From: Streptomyces sp. CB02980
Lineage (GTDB): Bacteria > Actinomycetota > Actinomycetes > Streptomycetales > Streptomycetaceae
Direction of reading: 5' to 3'
Assembly (NCBI RefSeq): GCF_014451325.2
Contig: NZ_JACSCH020000004.1
Coordinates: forward strand, 402,392 to 466,391
Length of the DNA stretch: 64,000 bases
In this document: positions 42,503 to 52,481 of the stretch, in pieces
How the letters are laid out: each line of letters starts with the position of its first letter
How positions within the stretch are numbered: position 1 is the stretch's first letter
Translations under genes and position numbers: made by a program
The notes under the pieces: generated by a model
Seen by the model: only the letters and a program-made list of their open reading frames with translations
Database searches by the model: none
What the model was told of the DNA's origin: nothing

Positions 42503-43573
42503 ATGACCCACAAGGGCACCCACCAGTGGCGCGGCATCATCGAGGAGTACCGGGACCGCCTTCCGGTCACGGAAAAGACGCCGGTCGTCACGCTCCGTGA
42601 GGGCGGCACGCCGCTCGTACCCGCTCAGGTCCTCTCCGAGCGCACGGGCTGCGAGGTGCACCTCAAGGTCGAGGGCGCCAACCCCACCGGCTCCTTCAAG
42701 GACCGGGGCATGACCATGGCCATCAGCAAGGCCAAGGAGGAGGGGGCGCAGGCCGTCATCTGCGCCTCCACCGGCAACACCTCCGCCTCGGCCGCGGCCT
42801 ACGCGGTACGCGCCGGCATGGTGTCGGCCGTCCTCGTGCCGCAGGGCAAGATCGCGCTCGGCAAGATGGGCCAGGCCCTCGTGCACGGCGCGAAGATCCT
42901 CCAGGTCGACGGCAACTTCGACGACTGCCTGACGCTGGCCCGCAGCCTCTCCGAGAACTACCCGGTGGCGCTGGTCAATTCGGTCAACCCGGTCCGCATC
43001 GAGGGCCAGAAGACCGCCGCCTTCGAGATCGTGGACATGCTGGGCGACGCGCCCGACATCCACGTCCTGCCCGTGGGCAACGCCGGCAACATCACGGCGT
43101 ACTGGAAGGGGTACCGCGAGTACGCCGCGGACGGTCTCGCGACGCACCGCCCGCGCATGTGGGGCTTCCAGGCCTCCGGTTCGGCCCCGCTGGTCCGCGG
43201 CGAGGTCGTCAAGGACCCGTCGACGATCGCCACCGCGATCCGCATCGGCAATCCGGCCTCGTGGGACTACGCGATCGCCGCGCGCGACGAGTCGGGCGGC
43301 TTCATCGACGAGGTGACGGACCGTGAGATCCTGCAGGCCTACCGCCTGTTGGCCGCGCAGGAGGGTGTCTTCGTCGAGCCCGCCTCGGCCGCCTCGGTCG
43401 CCGGTCTGCTGAAGGCCGCCGCCCAGGGCAAGGTCGACCCGGGTCAGCGGATCGTCTGCACGGTCACCGGCAACGGGCTCAAGGACCCCGACTGGGCCGT
43501 CGCCGGCGCGCCGCAGCCGGTCACCGTTCCGGTCGACGCGGTCGCCGCCGCCGAACGCCTCGGTCTGGCCTGA
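42503..43573 (+). CDS. thrC: Threonine synthase
   Basis: 356-aa PLP fold-II enzyme converting O-phosphohomoserine to threonine. The PLP Lys is in [18 protein letters not shown]; the phosphate loop is [11 protein letters not shown]. The short actinobacterial form matches the family length. It is coupled to hom by a 6-nt gap. Confidence 0.95.
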   Translation: MTHKGTHQWRGIIEEYRDRLPVTEKTPVVTLREGGTPLVPAQVLSERTGCEVHLKVEGANPTGSFKDRGMTMAISKAKEEGAQAVICASTGNTSASAAAYAVRAGMVSAVLVPQGKIALGKMGQALVHGAKILQVDGNFDDCLTLARSLSENYPVALVNSVNPVRIEGQKTAAFEIVDMLGDAPDIHVLPVGNAGNITAYWKGYREYAADGLATHRPRMWGFQASGSAPLVRGEVVKDPSTIATAIRIGNPASWDYAIAARDESGGFIDEVTDREILQAYRLLAAQEGVFVEPASAASVAGLLKAAAQGKVDPGQRIVCTVTGNGLKDPDWAVAGAPQPVTVPVDAVAAAERLGLA

Positions 43574-43626
43574 TCCTCACCCCTCCGCCCGGGGAAACGT
43601 GCTGATCGAAACCCGATCAGGAACGT

Positions 43627-43684
43627 ACATAGGCGCACAGGTTGGCTCGCGACACGCATCGTGCGCCTCCTGTGCGCCCTATGT
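43627..43684 (+). terminator. Hairpin between thrC and thrB
   Basis: Arms ACATAGG-CGCACAGG and CCTGTGCG-CCCTATGT (one bulge) around a ~26-nt loop in the 309-bp gap 43574-43882. It may end hom-thrC transcription. The rest of the gap holds a TAGGCT-like -10 near 43707 and three short GAAACACC direct repeats before the thrB ribosome site. Confidence 0.5.
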
Positions 43685-43882
43685 CGCGGCAGAACCTTCC
43701 TTCGATAGGCTGTACCGAACCCGCCCCGACGCATATGCGCGGTGTTGTTGCCGTTGTCGCCTCCGTGGCTGAAACGGCCCCCGGGTTCCCCGTACTTCTC
43801 TTGAAACACCAGCCGAAACACCCTCTGAAACACCCGCTGTTCCAGAACAACCCGTTGTCGCAATCAAGGAGATCATCGAGCG

Positions 43883-44800
43883 ATGGCCGGTCCAGCGTTC
43901 CGCGCCGCCGCCGTACGGGTGCGCGTCCCCGCCACCAGCGCCAATCTCGGTCCGGGCTTCGACGCCTTCGGCCTGTCGCTGGGCCTCTACGACGACGTCG
44001 TCGTCCGTGTCGCCGACTCCGGGCTGCACGTCGACATCGCCGGCGAGGGCGCCGAGACGCTCCCGCGCGACGAGAGCCACCTGCTCGTACGCTCCCTGCG
44101 CACCGCCTTCGACCTGCTCGGCGGACAGCCGCGCGGCCTCGAGGTCGTCTGCGCCAACCGCATCCCGCACGGCCGCGGCCTCGGCTCGTCCTCCGCCGCC
44201 ATCTGCGCCGGCATCGTCGCCGCCCGCGCCGTGACCATAGGCGGGGACGCCAAGCTCGACGAGGCCGCCCTCCTGGAGCTGGCCACCGAGATCGAGGGCC
44301 ACCCCGACAACGTCGCCGCCTGTCTGCTCGGCGGATTCACGCTCGCCTGGACCGAGTCCGGTGCCGCGCGGGCGATCAGGATGGATCCCTCGGATTCCAT
44401 CGTTCCGGTGGTTTTCGTCCCCGGGAAGCCGGTGCTGACCGAGACCGCCCGCGGACTCCTGCCGCGCACCGTCCCGCACGTGGACGCCGCGGCCAACGCC
44501 GGGCGCGCCGCCCTCCTCGTCGAGGCCCTGACCCGCCGCCCCGAGCTGCTGCTCGCGGCCACCGAGGACCGGCTGCACCAGGAGTACCGGGCTCCGGCGA
44601 TGCCCGACAGCATCGCCCTGGTGAACCGGCTGCGGGCGGACGGCGTCCCCGCGGTCATCTCCGGCGCGGGCCCCACGGTCCTCGCGCTGGCCGAACACGG
44701 GACGGCCGACAAGGTCGCCCGCCTCGCGGGCGAGGGCTGGGCCGCGAACCGGCTCGACCTCGACGCGTCCGGAGCGAGCGTCCTTCCGCTGGCGCCCTAG
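43883..44800 (+). CDS. thrB: Homoserine kinase
   Basis: 305-aa GHMP kinase phosphorylating homoserine. The N-terminal GHMP motif is RVPATSANLGPGFDAFGLSL; the ATP loop is IPHGRGLGSSSAAICAG; the C-terminal motif is GVPAVISGAGPTVLAL. The ATG at 43883 follows AAGGAG. It completes the threonine branch with hom and thrC. Confidence 0.95.
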   Translation: MAGPAFRAAAVRVRVPATSANLGPGFDAFGLSLGLYDDVVVRVADSGLHVDIAGEGAETLPRDESHLLVRSLRTAFDLLGGQPRGLEVVCANRIPHGRGLGSSSAAICAGIVAARAVTIGGDAKLDEAALLELATEIEGHPDNVAACLLGGFTLAWTESGAARAIRMDPSDSIVPVVFVPGKPVLTETARGLLPRTVPHVDAAANAGRAALLVEALTRRPELLLAATEDRLHQEYRAPAMPDSIALVNRLRADGVPAVISGAGPTVLALAEHGTADKVARLAGEGWAANRLDLDASGASVLPLAP

Positions 44801-44861
44801 GCGCACGGCGGCCGGACGCCGGGCAGCGTCCGGGACAGGAGATTGCCGGTGAGGGAGAGGG

Positions 44862-44888
44862 GGAATGTTTGTTGGAGCCGGTAGTGTT
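44862..44888 (+). promoter_or_regulatory. Sigma-R-like promoter upstream of rho
   Basis: GGAAT (44862-44866), 19-bp spacer, GTT (44886-44888), in the context GGGAATG ... GTGTTAACC. The sigma-R consensus is GGAAT-N18/19-GTT. It lies 332 bp upstream of the rho start, before a hairpin, so a long leader would result. Assignment is by pattern only. Confidence 0.5.
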
Positions 44889-44897
44889 AACCTCAAG

Positions 44898-44930
44898 TCA
44901 GCACCCGGCGCCTTTGTGGCGCGGTGCTGA
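44898..44930 (+). terminator. Hairpin in the rho leader
   Basis: TCAGCACCcGGCGCC and GGCGCGGTGCTGA pair around TTTGT, 10 nt after the candidate sigma-R -10 element. It could end thrB transcription or act as an attenuator in the 419-bp rho leader (44801-45219). The remainder of the leader shows no ORF of note. Confidence 0.55.
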
Positions 44931-45219
44931 GTGTCCCCATCAGGGACCACCGATTCTTCCGGGAGCCTCCCCAACTGCCTGAGCAGCCTGCCTGAGCAGT
45001 TTCGAGCACGCTCCGGAACCGGCACGACACCCCTCGCTCTTCTTTTATCGCGAGGGCCGAGCAGGGGGCGCTCGGGCCGGACCCCAGCACGTTTTCTCTC
45101 CGCCGTACCCGGCGGGACCACCGCCCCGGACACGGTCCACCCAACACGGGACCGCTGCCGGACAGCACAACCGGTCGCCGAGCCAGATGGCCGACGTCCG
45201 CTCCAGGGAAGGACCCTTC

Positions 45220-47280
45220 GTGAGCGACACCACCGATCTGATGGGCGTGACTGCCGACAGCAGTGTCGACGCCGCCGCGCCCGCCGCAGGTGCTGCCACC
45301 GGCGGCACCGCACGGCGCCGCCGCTCCGGCACCGGCCTTGAGGGCATGGTCCTGGCCGAGCTGCAGCAGGTCGCGTCCGGCCTCGGCATCAGGGGCACCG
45401 CGCGGATGCGCAAGAGCCAGCTGATCGAGGTCATCAAGGAGGCGCAGGCCGGAGGGGGCTCCGCCGCCCCCGCCAAGGCCGCCGACGCCGCCGAGACCAA
45501 GCCGAAGCGCCGCACCACCGCCAAGACCCGTACGGGTGAGACCGCTGCCGAGGCCGCCGAGCCGAAGGCGGAGAAGGCCGAGAAGGCCGTCGCCCAGCAG
45601 CAGATCGACATCCCGGGCCAGCCGGCCTCCGACGACCAGCCCGCGGGCGAGCGTCGTCGTCGCCGTGCCACCGCCCCCGCCGGTTCGCCGGAGGGCGAGG
45701 CCAAGGCCGAGGCCGCGCAGGTCGTCAAGACCGAGACCCGTACCGAGGCCAAGGCCGACGCGGGCACCGACACCAAGGCCGAGGCCGCCGTCGACGGCGC
45801 CGAGGGCCGTGGCCGCCGTGACCGCGGCGAGCGCGGGGAGCGTGGCGAGCGCCGCGACCGCCGTGACCGTCAGCGCGACCGCGGCAAGGGCGACGAGCAG
45901 CAGGGCGGTGGCCAGGGCGGCCAGCGTCAGCGCCAGGGCGGCCAGGGCCAGGGTCAGGGCCAGGGTCAGGGCCAGCAGGTCCAGGGCCAGGGTCAGCAGG
46001 GTGGCCAGCAGGCCGGCCCGCAGGACGACTACGACGACGCCGATGGTGGCCGTCGCGGGCGTCGCGGCCGCTACCGCGACCGTCGTGGGCGTCGTGGCCG
46101 TGACGACTTCCAGGCCGGCGAGCCGCAGGTCGCCGACGACGACGTCCTGATCCCCGTCGCGGGCATCCTCGACATCCTCGACAACTACGCGTTCATCCGG
46201 ACCTCCGGCTACCTGCCCGGTCCGAACGACGTGTACGTCTCCCTCGCCCAGGTCCGCAAGAACGGCCTGCGCAAGGGTGACCACGTCACCGGTGCCGTGC
46301 GCCAGCCGAAGGAGGGCGAGCGCCGCGAGAAGTTCAACGCGCTGGTCCGCCTGGACTCGGCGAACGGCATGGCCGCCGACTCCGGCCGCGGCCGCCCCGA
46401 GTTCAACAAGCTGACCCCGCTCTACCCGCAGGACCGGCTCCGTCTGGAGACCGACCCGGGTGTGCTGACCACGCGGATCATCGACCTCGTGTCGCCGATC
46501 GGCAAGGGCCAGCGCGGTCTGATCGTGGCCCCGCCGAAGACCGGTAAGACCATGATCATGCAGGCGATCGCCAACGCGATCACGCACAACAACCCCGAGT
46601 GCCACCTGATGGTCGTCCTGGTCGACGAGCGTCCGGAAGAGGTCACCGACATGCAGCGGTCGGTCAAGGGCGAGGTCATCTCCTCGACCTTCGACCGTCC
46701 GGCCGAGGACCACACCACCGTCGCCGAGCTGGCCATCGAGCGCGCCAAGCGTCTCGTGGAGCTGGGTCACGACGTGGTCGTCCTGCTCGACTCGATCACC
46801 CGCCTGGGCCGCGCGTACAACCTCGCGGCGCCGGCCTCCGGCCGCATCCTGTCCGGTGGTGTCGACTCGACCGCGCTCTACCCGCCGAAGCGCTTCTTCG
46901 GTGCGGCGCGCAACATCGAGGACGGCGGCTCGCTGACCATCCTGGCCACCGCGCTGGTCGACACCGGCTCGCGCATGGACGAGGTGATCTTCGAGGAGTT
47001 CAAGGGCACCGGCAACATGGAGCTCAAGCTCGACCGGAAGCTCGCCGACAAGCGCATCTTCCCGGCCGTCGACGTCGACGCCTCGGGTACGCGTAAGGAA
47101 GAGATCCTGCTCGGCAGCGACGAGCTCGCCGTCACCTGGAAGCTGCGTCGCGTGCTGCACGCGCTCGACCAGCAGCAGGCGATCGAGCTGCTGCTCGACA
47201 AGATGAAGCAGACGAAGTCGAACGGCGAGTTCCTGCTCCAGATCCAGAAGACGACGCCTGGCGGCAAGAACGACGACTGA
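45220..47280 (+). CDS. rho: Transcription termination factor Rho with large disordered insert
   Basis: 686-aa hexameric RNA helicase. An N-terminal SAP-like helix bundle ([33 protein letters not shown]) is followed by ~200 residues of Lys/Ala then Arg/Gly/Gln-rich insert ([23 protein letters not shown]), a cold-shock RNA-binding domain ([20 protein letters not shown]...[20 protein letters not shown]), and the RecA-like core with Walker [10 protein letters not shown], Walker [12 protein letters not shown] and the Q/R loops. GTG 45220 is chosen because GGAAGG precedes it; ATG 45187 lacks a site. The insert is an actinobacterial feature that adds RNA binding. Confidence 0.95.
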   Translation: MSDTTDLMGVTADSSVDAAAPAAGAATGGTARRRRSGTGLEGMVLAELQQVASGLGIRGTARMRKSQLIEVIKEAQAGGGSAAPAKAADAAETKPKRRTTAKTRTGETAAEAAEPKAEKAEKAVAQQQIDIPGQPASDDQPAGERRRRRATAPAGSPEGEAKAEAAQVVKTETRTEAKADAGTDTKAEAAVDGAEGRGRRDRGERGERGERRDRRDRQRDRGKGDEQQGGGQGGQRQRQGGQGQGQGQGQGQQVQGQGQQGGQQAGPQDDYDDADGGRRGRRGRYRDRRGRRGRDDFQAGEPQVADDDVLIPVAGILDILDNYAFIRTSGYLPGPNDVYVSLAQVRKNGLRKGDHVTGAVRQPKEGERREKFNALVRLDSANGMAADSGRGRPEFNKLTPLYPQDRLRLETDPGVLTTRIIDLVSPIGKGQRGLIVAPPKTGKTMIMQAIANAITHNNPECHLMVVLVDERPEEVTDMQRSVKGEVISSTFDRPAEDHTTVAELAIERAKRLVELGHDVVVLLDSITRLGRAYNLAAPASGRILSGGVDSTALYPPKRFFGAARNIEDGGSLTILATALVDTGSRMDEVIFEEFKGTGNMELKLDRKLADKRIFPAVDVDASGTRKEEILLGSDELAVTWKLRRVLHALDQQQAIELLLDKMKQTKSNGEFLLQIQKTTPGGKNDD

Positions 47281-47489
47281 GTGTGACCTGCGTCATGCTC
47301 CAGTCGAGCGACAAGGACGCGACCTCGGTCTCGTAACCCTGTCGTGACCTGCGTAAACCACTGCGCCCACCGTGCCCCGCACGGTGGGCGCAGTGCTGTA
47401 CGGGCCCGTGCTCACCGAAACCTCACAGGCCCGTATGCAACCCTTTCGGGTGCTTCACCGTCACATATGGTGAATCTAGGGCCCGAGGG

Positions 47490-48593
47490 ATGGCGATGAC
47501 CGAGCAGAGCAAGAGCGGCCGAATAGGCGGCGCGGGAAGCGGCCGCCGCCGCAAGCAGCCCGCCAGGCGCAGCCGCAAGGCGGCCGTGCTGGTCTCGGGC
47601 GCCCTCGCCGTCCTCGTCCTCGGCGGCACGGGCCTCGGATACGTCTACTTCAAGCTCGACGGCAACCTCGAGACCGTCGACATCAACGCCCAGCTCGGCA
47701 CCGACCGCCCCGACGACGTCGACAACGGCTCCATGGACATCCTCGTCCTCGGCTCGGACTCCCGTTCCGGCGACAACGGCGCGTACGGCAAGGACGAGGG
47801 CGGCGCCCGCTCCGACACCGCGATGGTCGTCCACGTCTACGAGGGCCACAAGAAGGCCGGCGTGGTCTCCATCCCCCGCGACACCCTCATCGACCGGCCG
47901 AAGTGCGCCGACGCGCAGGGCGCCGCCGTCGCCGCCGAGCGGCGGGCCATGTTCAACACGGCGTACGAGGTCGGCGGCCCCGCCTGCGCCGTCAAGACCG
48001 TCGAGTCGATGTCCGGCATCCGCATGGACCACTACGTCGAGGTCGACTTCACCGGCTTCAAGAAGCTCATCGACAAGCTCGGCGGGGTGGAGATCACCAC
48101 CACCACCGCCATCAAGGACAGCAAGAGCCACCTCGACCTCGAACCGGGCACCCACACCCTCGACGGCGAGCAGTCCCTCGGCCTCGTCCGGACCCGCAAG
48201 AGCGTCGGCGACGGCAGCGACCTCGGCCGCATCCAGCTCCAGCAGGCCTTCATGAAGGCCTTCATGAACCAGGTCAAGGACGTCGGCGTCCTCACGAACC
48301 CGAAGAAGCTCCTCGACCTCGCCGACGCCGCCACCAAGGCCATCACCCCCGACTCCGAACTCGACTCGGTCCAGGAGCTGATGGGCTTCGCCAAGAGCCT
48401 CTCCGGCATCGGCGCGCAGAACGTCCACATGGTCACCCTGCCCGTCGAGTACGACCCCCGGGACCCCAACCGCGTCGTGCCCCTGGAGGCCCAGTCGCGG
48501 CAGGTCTGGACGGCCCTGAAGAAGGACCTGCCGATCCCCGCGTCGGCGACGAAGGACGCGGCCACCGGCCAGGCCGACGGCATCGTGAAGTAG
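47490..48593 (+). CDS. LytR-CpsA-Psr (LCP) family cell-wall glycopolymer ligase
   Basis: 367-aa membrane protein: basic cytosolic arm, one helix ([24 protein letters not shown]) and an extracytoplasmic LCP domain ([59 protein letters not shown]). The Asp/Arg residues bind the pyrophosphate of polyprenyl-linked substrates. LCP proteins attach teichoic-acid-type polymers to peptidoglycan. ATG 47490 or 47496. Confidence 0.9.
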   Translation: MAMTEQSKSGRIGGAGSGRRRKQPARRSRKAAVLVSGALAVLVLGGTGLGYVYFKLDGNLETVDINAQLGTDRPDDVDNGSMDILVLGSDSRSGDNGAYGKDEGGARSDTAMVVHVYEGHKKAGVVSIPRDTLIDRPKCADAQGAAVAAERRAMFNTAYEVGGPACAVKTVESMSGIRMDHYVEVDFTGFKKLIDKLGGVEITTTTAIKDSKSHLDLEPGTHTLDGEQSLGLVRTRKSVGDGSDLGRIQLQQAFMKAFMNQVKDVGVLTNPKKLLDLADAATKAITPDSELDSVQELMGFAKSLSGIGAQNVHMVTLPVEYDPRDPNRVVPLEAQSRQVWTALKKDLPIPASATKDAATGQADGIVK

Positions 48594-48642
48594 CGCCCGG
48601 GGGCCGTGGGGAGCACGGCGCCCCGCCGTCCGAGGCAGCTCA

Positions 48643-48668
48643 GGAATACTTTCGCCGCCACCCCGGTT
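48643..48668 (+). promoter_or_regulatory. Sigma-R-type promoter of rpmE
   Basis: GGAAT (48643-48647), exactly 18 bp, GTT (48666-48668), 105 bp before the rpmE start. It is an exact fit to the sigma-R consensus GGAAT-N18-GTT. The zinc-containing L31 gene is a known target of this thiol-stress sigma factor in S. coelicolor. Confidence 0.75.
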
Positions 48669-48772
48669 TGGGGAGATGCGGCCAGTCCTGGCAGACTGGT
48701 ACGTCGGCCCCGGTTCACGTTTGCCGCGACCCGCGGAAGCGACCCGGAGCCCTCCCGAAACTAGGAGACACC

Positions 48773-48991
48773 TTGAAGCGCGAGATTCACCCCGAGTACG
48801 TCGAGACCCAGGTCAGCTGCACCTGTGGCGCGTCGTTCACCACCCGGAGCACCCTGACCGACGGCACCATCCGTGCCGAGGTCTGCTCCGAGTGCCACCC
48901 GTTCTACACGGGCAAGCAGAAGATCCTCGACACCGGCGGCCGCGTCGCCCGCTTCGAGGCCCGCTTCGGCAAGGCCGGCTCCGCCAAGTAG
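48773..48991 (+). CDS. rpmE: 50S ribosomal protein L31 (zinc-binding form)
   Basis: 72 residues; the four Cys of the zinc-binding (C+) form are seen in VSCTCGASF and [14 protein letters not shown]. The TTG start at 48773 (TTGAAGCGCGAGATT) has AGGAG 8 nt upstream. It sits before prfA, the usual actinobacterial order. Confidence 0.93.
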   Translation: MKREIHPEYVETQVSCTCGASFTTRSTLTDGTIRAEVCSECHPFYTGKQKILDTGGRVARFEARFGKAGSAK

Positions 48992-49087
48992 CGAGCCCCT
49001 GCGCCGGTCCACGGTCGCCCCGCGCGGGTGGCCGGGACCGGCGCTTTGCCGTCCCGTAGCAACTGACGAAAAACCCAGGAGCCCCCG

Positions 49088-50164
49088 ATGTTCGAGGCGG
49101 TCGAGGAACTGGTCGGCGAGCATGCCGGCCTTGAGACGAAGCTCGCAGACCCTTCGGTCCACGCCGACCAGGCGAACGCGCGCAAGCTGAACAAGCGCTA
49201 CGCCGAGCTGACCCCCATCGTCGCCACCTACCGGGCCTGGAAGCAGACCGGTGACGACATCGAGACCGCCCGCGAGCTGGCACACGACGATCCCGACTTC
49301 GCCGCCGAGGTCAAGCAGCTGGAGAAGGACCGGGAGGGGCTCACCGAGAAGCTCCGTCTGCTCCTCGTCCCGCGCGACCCGAGCGACGACAAGGACGTCA
49401 TCCTGGAGATCAAGGCGGGCGCGGGCGGCGACGAGTCCGCCCTGTTCGCCGGCGACCTGCTCCGCATGTACCTGCGGTACGCCGAGCGCGTCGGCTGGAA
49501 GACCGAGATCATCGACGCCACCGAGTCCGAGCTGGGCGGCTACAAGGACGTCCAGGTCGCCGTGAAGACCAAGGGCGGCAACGGCGCCACCGAGCCCGGC
49601 CAGGGCGTCTGGGCGCGCCTGAAGTACGAGGGCGGGGTGCACCGCGTGCAGCGCGTGCCCGCGACCGAGTCCGCCGGCCGTATCCACACCTCCGCCGCCG
49701 GCGTCCTCGTCACGCCCGAGGCCGAGGAGGTCGAGGTCGAGGTGCACGCCAACGACCTGCGCATCGACGTCTACCGCTCGTCGGGCCCCGGCGGCCAGTC
49801 GGTCAACACCACCGACTCCGCCGTCCGCATCACCCACCTGCCGACCGGCATCGTCGCCTCCTGCCAGAACGAGAAGAGCCAGCTCCAGAACAAGGAGCAG
49901 GCCATGCGTATCCTGCGCTCCCGGCTGCTCGCCGCCGCGCAGGAGGAGGCCGAGTCCAAGGCCGCCGACGCCCGTCGCAGCCAGGTGCGCACCGTCGACC
50001 GGTCCGAGAAGATCCGTACGTACAACTTCCCGGAGAACCGGATCTCGGACCACCGCGTCGGCTTCAAGGCGTACAACCTCGACCAGGTGCTCGACGGCGA
50101 CCTGGACGCGATGATCCAGGCGTGCGTCGACGCCGACTCGGCTGCCAAGCTCGCCGCGGCGTAA
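49088..50164 (+). CDS. prfA: Peptide chain release factor 1
   Basis: 358 residues; reads UAA/UAG stop codons and triggers peptide release. The GGQ loop is [21 protein letters not shown] (~235), the methylation target of PrmC encoded next. The codon-recognition region lies near [19 protein letters not shown]. Length fits RF1. Confidence 0.95.
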   Translation: MFEAVEELVGEHAGLETKLADPSVHADQANARKLNKRYAELTPIVATYRAWKQTGDDIETARELAHDDPDFAAEVKQLEKDREGLTEKLRLLLVPRDPSDDKDVILEIKAGAGGDESALFAGDLLRMYLRYAERVGWKTEIIDATESELGGYKDVQVAVKTKGGNGATEPGQGVWARLKYEGGVHRVQRVPATESAGRIHTSAAGVLVTPEAEEVEVEVHANDLRIDVYRSSGPGGQSVNTTDSAVRITHLPTGIVASCQNEKSQLQNKEQAMRILRSRLLAAAQEEAESKAADARRSQVRTVDRSEKIRTYNFPENRISDHRVGFKAYNLDQVLDGDLDAMIQACVDADSAAKLAAA

Positions 50165-50210
50165 GTGGCGTCAGTTCCGTAAGCCCCACCCCGCACCACG
50201 GAGGACCAGC

Positions 50211-51056
50211 GTGAACCTGCTGCTTGCCGAGGTGGCCCAGGCCACCCAGCGGCTGGCCGACGCCGGCGTTCCCTCACCGCGTTTCGACGCGGAGGAGCTC
50301 GCCGCGTTCGTGCACGGCGTCAAGCGGGGGGAGCTGCACAACGTCAAGGACGCGGACTTCGACGCCCGCTACTGGGAGACGGTCGCCCGCCGCGAGGCCC
50401 GCGAACCGCTCCAGCACATCACCGGGCGGGCGTTCTTCCGGTACCTGGAGCTCCAGGTCGGGCCCGGGGTCTTCGTGCCGCGCCCGGAGACCGAGTCGGT
50501 CGTCGGCTGGGCCATAGACGCCGTCCGCGCGATGGACGTCGTCGAGCCGCTCATCGTCGACCTCTGCACCGGCTCCGGCGCCATCGCCCTCGCGATGGCC
50601 CAGGAGGTGCCGCGCTCGCGCGTGCACGCGGTCGAGCTCTCCGACGACGCGCTCGTGTGGACGCGCAAGAACGCCGAGGGCTCCCGCGTCACCGTCCACC
50701 AGGGCGACGCGCTCAGCGCGCTCCCCGAGCTGGACGGCCAGGTCGACCTGGTCATCTCCAACCCGCCGTACATCCCGCTCACCGAGTGGGAGTACGTGGC
50801 ACCCGAGGCCCGTGACCACGACCCGGAGATGGCCCTCTTCTCCGGCGAGGACGGACTCGACACCATCCGCGGCATCGAGCGCACCGCCCACCGGCTGCTG
50901 CGTCCCGGCGGCCTCGTCGTCATCGAGCACGCGGACACCCAGGGCGGGCAGGTGCCGTGGATCTTCAACGAAGAGGCCGGCTGGGCCGACGCCGCCGACC
51001 ACCCGGACCTGAACAACCGGCCGCGCTTCGCGACCGCCCGCAAGGCCATGCCATGA
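50211..51056 (+). CDS. prmC: Release factor glutamine methyltransferase
   Basis: 281-aa SAM-dependent enzyme that methylates the Gln of GGQ in release factors. The SAM motif is VDLCTGSGAIALAMA; the catalytic motif is ISNPPYIP. The N-terminal helical domain matches PrmC/HemK. The GTG start has CGGAGGACC before it. It directly follows its substrate gene prfA. Confidence 0.95.
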   Translation: MNLLLAEVAQATQRLADAGVPSPRFDAEELAAFVHGVKRGELHNVKDADFDARYWETVARREAREPLQHITGRAFFRYLELQVGPGVFVPRPETESVVGWAIDAVRAMDVVEPLIVDLCTGSGAIALAMAQEVPRSRVHAVELSDDALVWTRKNAEGSRVTVHQGDALSALPELDGQVDLVISNPPYIPLTEWEYVAPEARDHDPEMALFSGEDGLDTIRGIERTAHRLLRPGGLVVIEHADTQGGQVPWIFNEEAGWADAADHPDLNNRPRFATARKAMP

Positions 51057-51105
51057 CCGGCATGAACGCCATGACGAACCACGCGTACGAGGAGGCCGGG
51101 AACTG

Positions 51106-51753
51106 ATGGCACGGCGATACGACTGCAACGAGGCGACCGACCGTGTGACCGGTCTGCGCGAGGCCGCGTCCGCCGTCCGCCGGGGCGAGCTGGTCGTGCT
51201 GCCCACCGACACCGTGTACGGGATCGGGGCGGACGCCTTCAGCAGCGAGGCCGTGGCGGACCTGCTCGCCGCCAAGGGCCGGGGCCGCAACATGCCCACG
51301 CCCGTGCTCATCGGCTCCCCGAACACCCTCCACGGCCTGGTCACGGACTTCTCCGAGCAGGCGTGGGAGCTCGTCGACGCCTTCTGGCCCGGCGCCCTCA
51401 CCCTCGTCGCCAAGCACCAGCCGTCCCTGCAGTGGGACCTGGGCGACACCCGGGGCACCGTCGCCATCCGCATGCCGCTGCACCCGGTCGCCATCGAGCT
51501 GCTCACCGAGGTCGGCCCGATGGCCGTCTCGTCGGCGAACCTCACGGGACACCCGTCCCCGGAGGACTGCGACGCGGCCCAGCAGATGCTCGGCGACTCC
51601 GTCTCCGTCTACCTGGACGGCGGCCCGACGCCCGGCATCGTGCCGTCCTCCATCGTCGACGTCACGGGCAAGGTGCCGGTGCTGCTGCGCGAGGGCGCGC
51701 TCTCGCCGGAGGAGCTCCGGAAGGTCGTACCCGACCTCGAGGTGGCGAATTGA
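51106..51753 (+). CDS. tsaC: L-threonylcarbamoyladenylate synthase (Sua5/YciO/TsaC)
   Basis: 215-aa enzyme making threonylcarbamoyl-AMP for tRNA t6A modification. The YrdC fold is shown by GELVVLPTDTVYGIGADAF, FWPGALTLVAKHQ, VAIRMPLHP, AVSSANLTGHPSP and VPSSIVDVTG. It lacks the C-terminal Sua5 extension. It ends in a TTGA overlap with the next gene. Confidence 0.92.
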   Translation: MARRYDCNEATDRVTGLREAASAVRRGELVVLPTDTVYGIGADAFSSEAVADLLAAKGRGRNMPTPVLIGSPNTLHGLVTDFSEQAWELVDAFWPGALTLVAKHQPSLQWDLGDTRGTVAIRMPLHPVAIELLTEVGPMAVSSANLTGHPSPEDCDAAQQMLGDSVSVYLDGGPTPGIVPSSIVDVTGKVPVLLREGALSPEELRKVVPDLEVAN

Positions 51754-52397
51754 CCGCCCCTGAGGGGCGTGGCATAGCGGGGTTCGACGACAGCACCACC
51801 TTCCGCATCCTCCACGTCAGCACCGGCAACGTCTGCCGCTCGCCGATCACCGAGCGGCTGACCCGCCATGCCCTGAGCGACCGCCTCGGCGACCCTCTCG
51901 GCGGCGGCCTGATCGTGGAGAGCGCGGGTACCTGGGGCCACGAGGGCGCCCCGATGGAGGCCAACGCGGAACTGGTCCTCGCCGACTTCGGCGCGGACTA
52001 CAGCGGCTTCGTGGGGCGCGAGCTCCTCGACGAGCACGTCATCCGCGCGGACCTGGTCCTGACGGCGACCCGCGACCACCGCGCCCAGGTCATCTCGATG
52101 GGCCACTCGGCGGGCCTGCGCACCTTCACCCTGAAGGAGTTCACCCGCCTGGTCCGCGCGATCGACCCGGCGACGCTCCCGGACGCGCACGACGAGGGCA
52201 TGGTGGAACGCGCGCGTGCCCTGGTCCGCGCGGCAGCGGCTCTACGCGGGTGGCTCCTCGCCCCCTCGGTGGACGCGGACGAGGTCAACGACCCGTACGG
52301 AGCGCCCATCACCTTCTTCCGCTCGATCGGCGACGAGATCAACCAGGCGCTGGATCCCGTGGTGACGGCGCTGACGGGTGTGCGGGCGCGCGACTGA
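51750..52397 (+). CDS. Low-molecular-weight protein tyrosine phosphatase-like protein lacking the nucleophilic Cys
   Basis: 215-aa LMW-PTP fold. The P-loop reads HVSTGNVCRSP where active enzymes have VCxGNxCRSP: the nucleophile is Ser24 (codon AGC at 51819-51821); Cys29 and Arg30 remain. The general-acid motif DPYG is kept near the C-terminus. A Cys-to-Ser change abolishes phosphatase chemistry in this family but usually preserves phosphotyrosine binding, so this may be a pseudophosphatase. The TTG start overlaps tsaC by 4 nt. A ~15-residue N-terminal extension precedes the fold. Confidence 0.85.
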   Translation: MTAPEGRGIAGFDDSTTFRILHVSTGNVCRSPITERLTRHALSDRLGDPLGGGLIVESAGTWGHEGAPMEANAELVLADFGADYSGFVGRELLDEHVIRADLVLTATRDHRAQVISMGHSAGLRTFTLKEFTRLVRAIDPATLPDAHDEGMVERARALVRAAAALRGWLLAPSVDADEVNDPYGAPITFFRSIGDEINQALDPVVTALTGVRARD

Positions 52398-52481
52398 CAG
52401 GCGTCGCGACGCGCGGCATTCGCGCGGTGTCTGCCCGCCGTTCACCGGGCGCGCGAGGGGTTGCGTGCCTACATTGGTGAC

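Noticed and set aside
43621..43640. Sigma-E-like GGAAC ... GTT pair before thrB
   Set aside because: The GTT falls inside the thrC-thrB hairpin and the -10 context is poor; the stem explains the sequence better.
45187..45219. Rho start at ATG 45187
   Set aside because: There is no Shine-Dalgarno sequence before it, whereas GGAAGG precedes GTG 45220 at good spacing.
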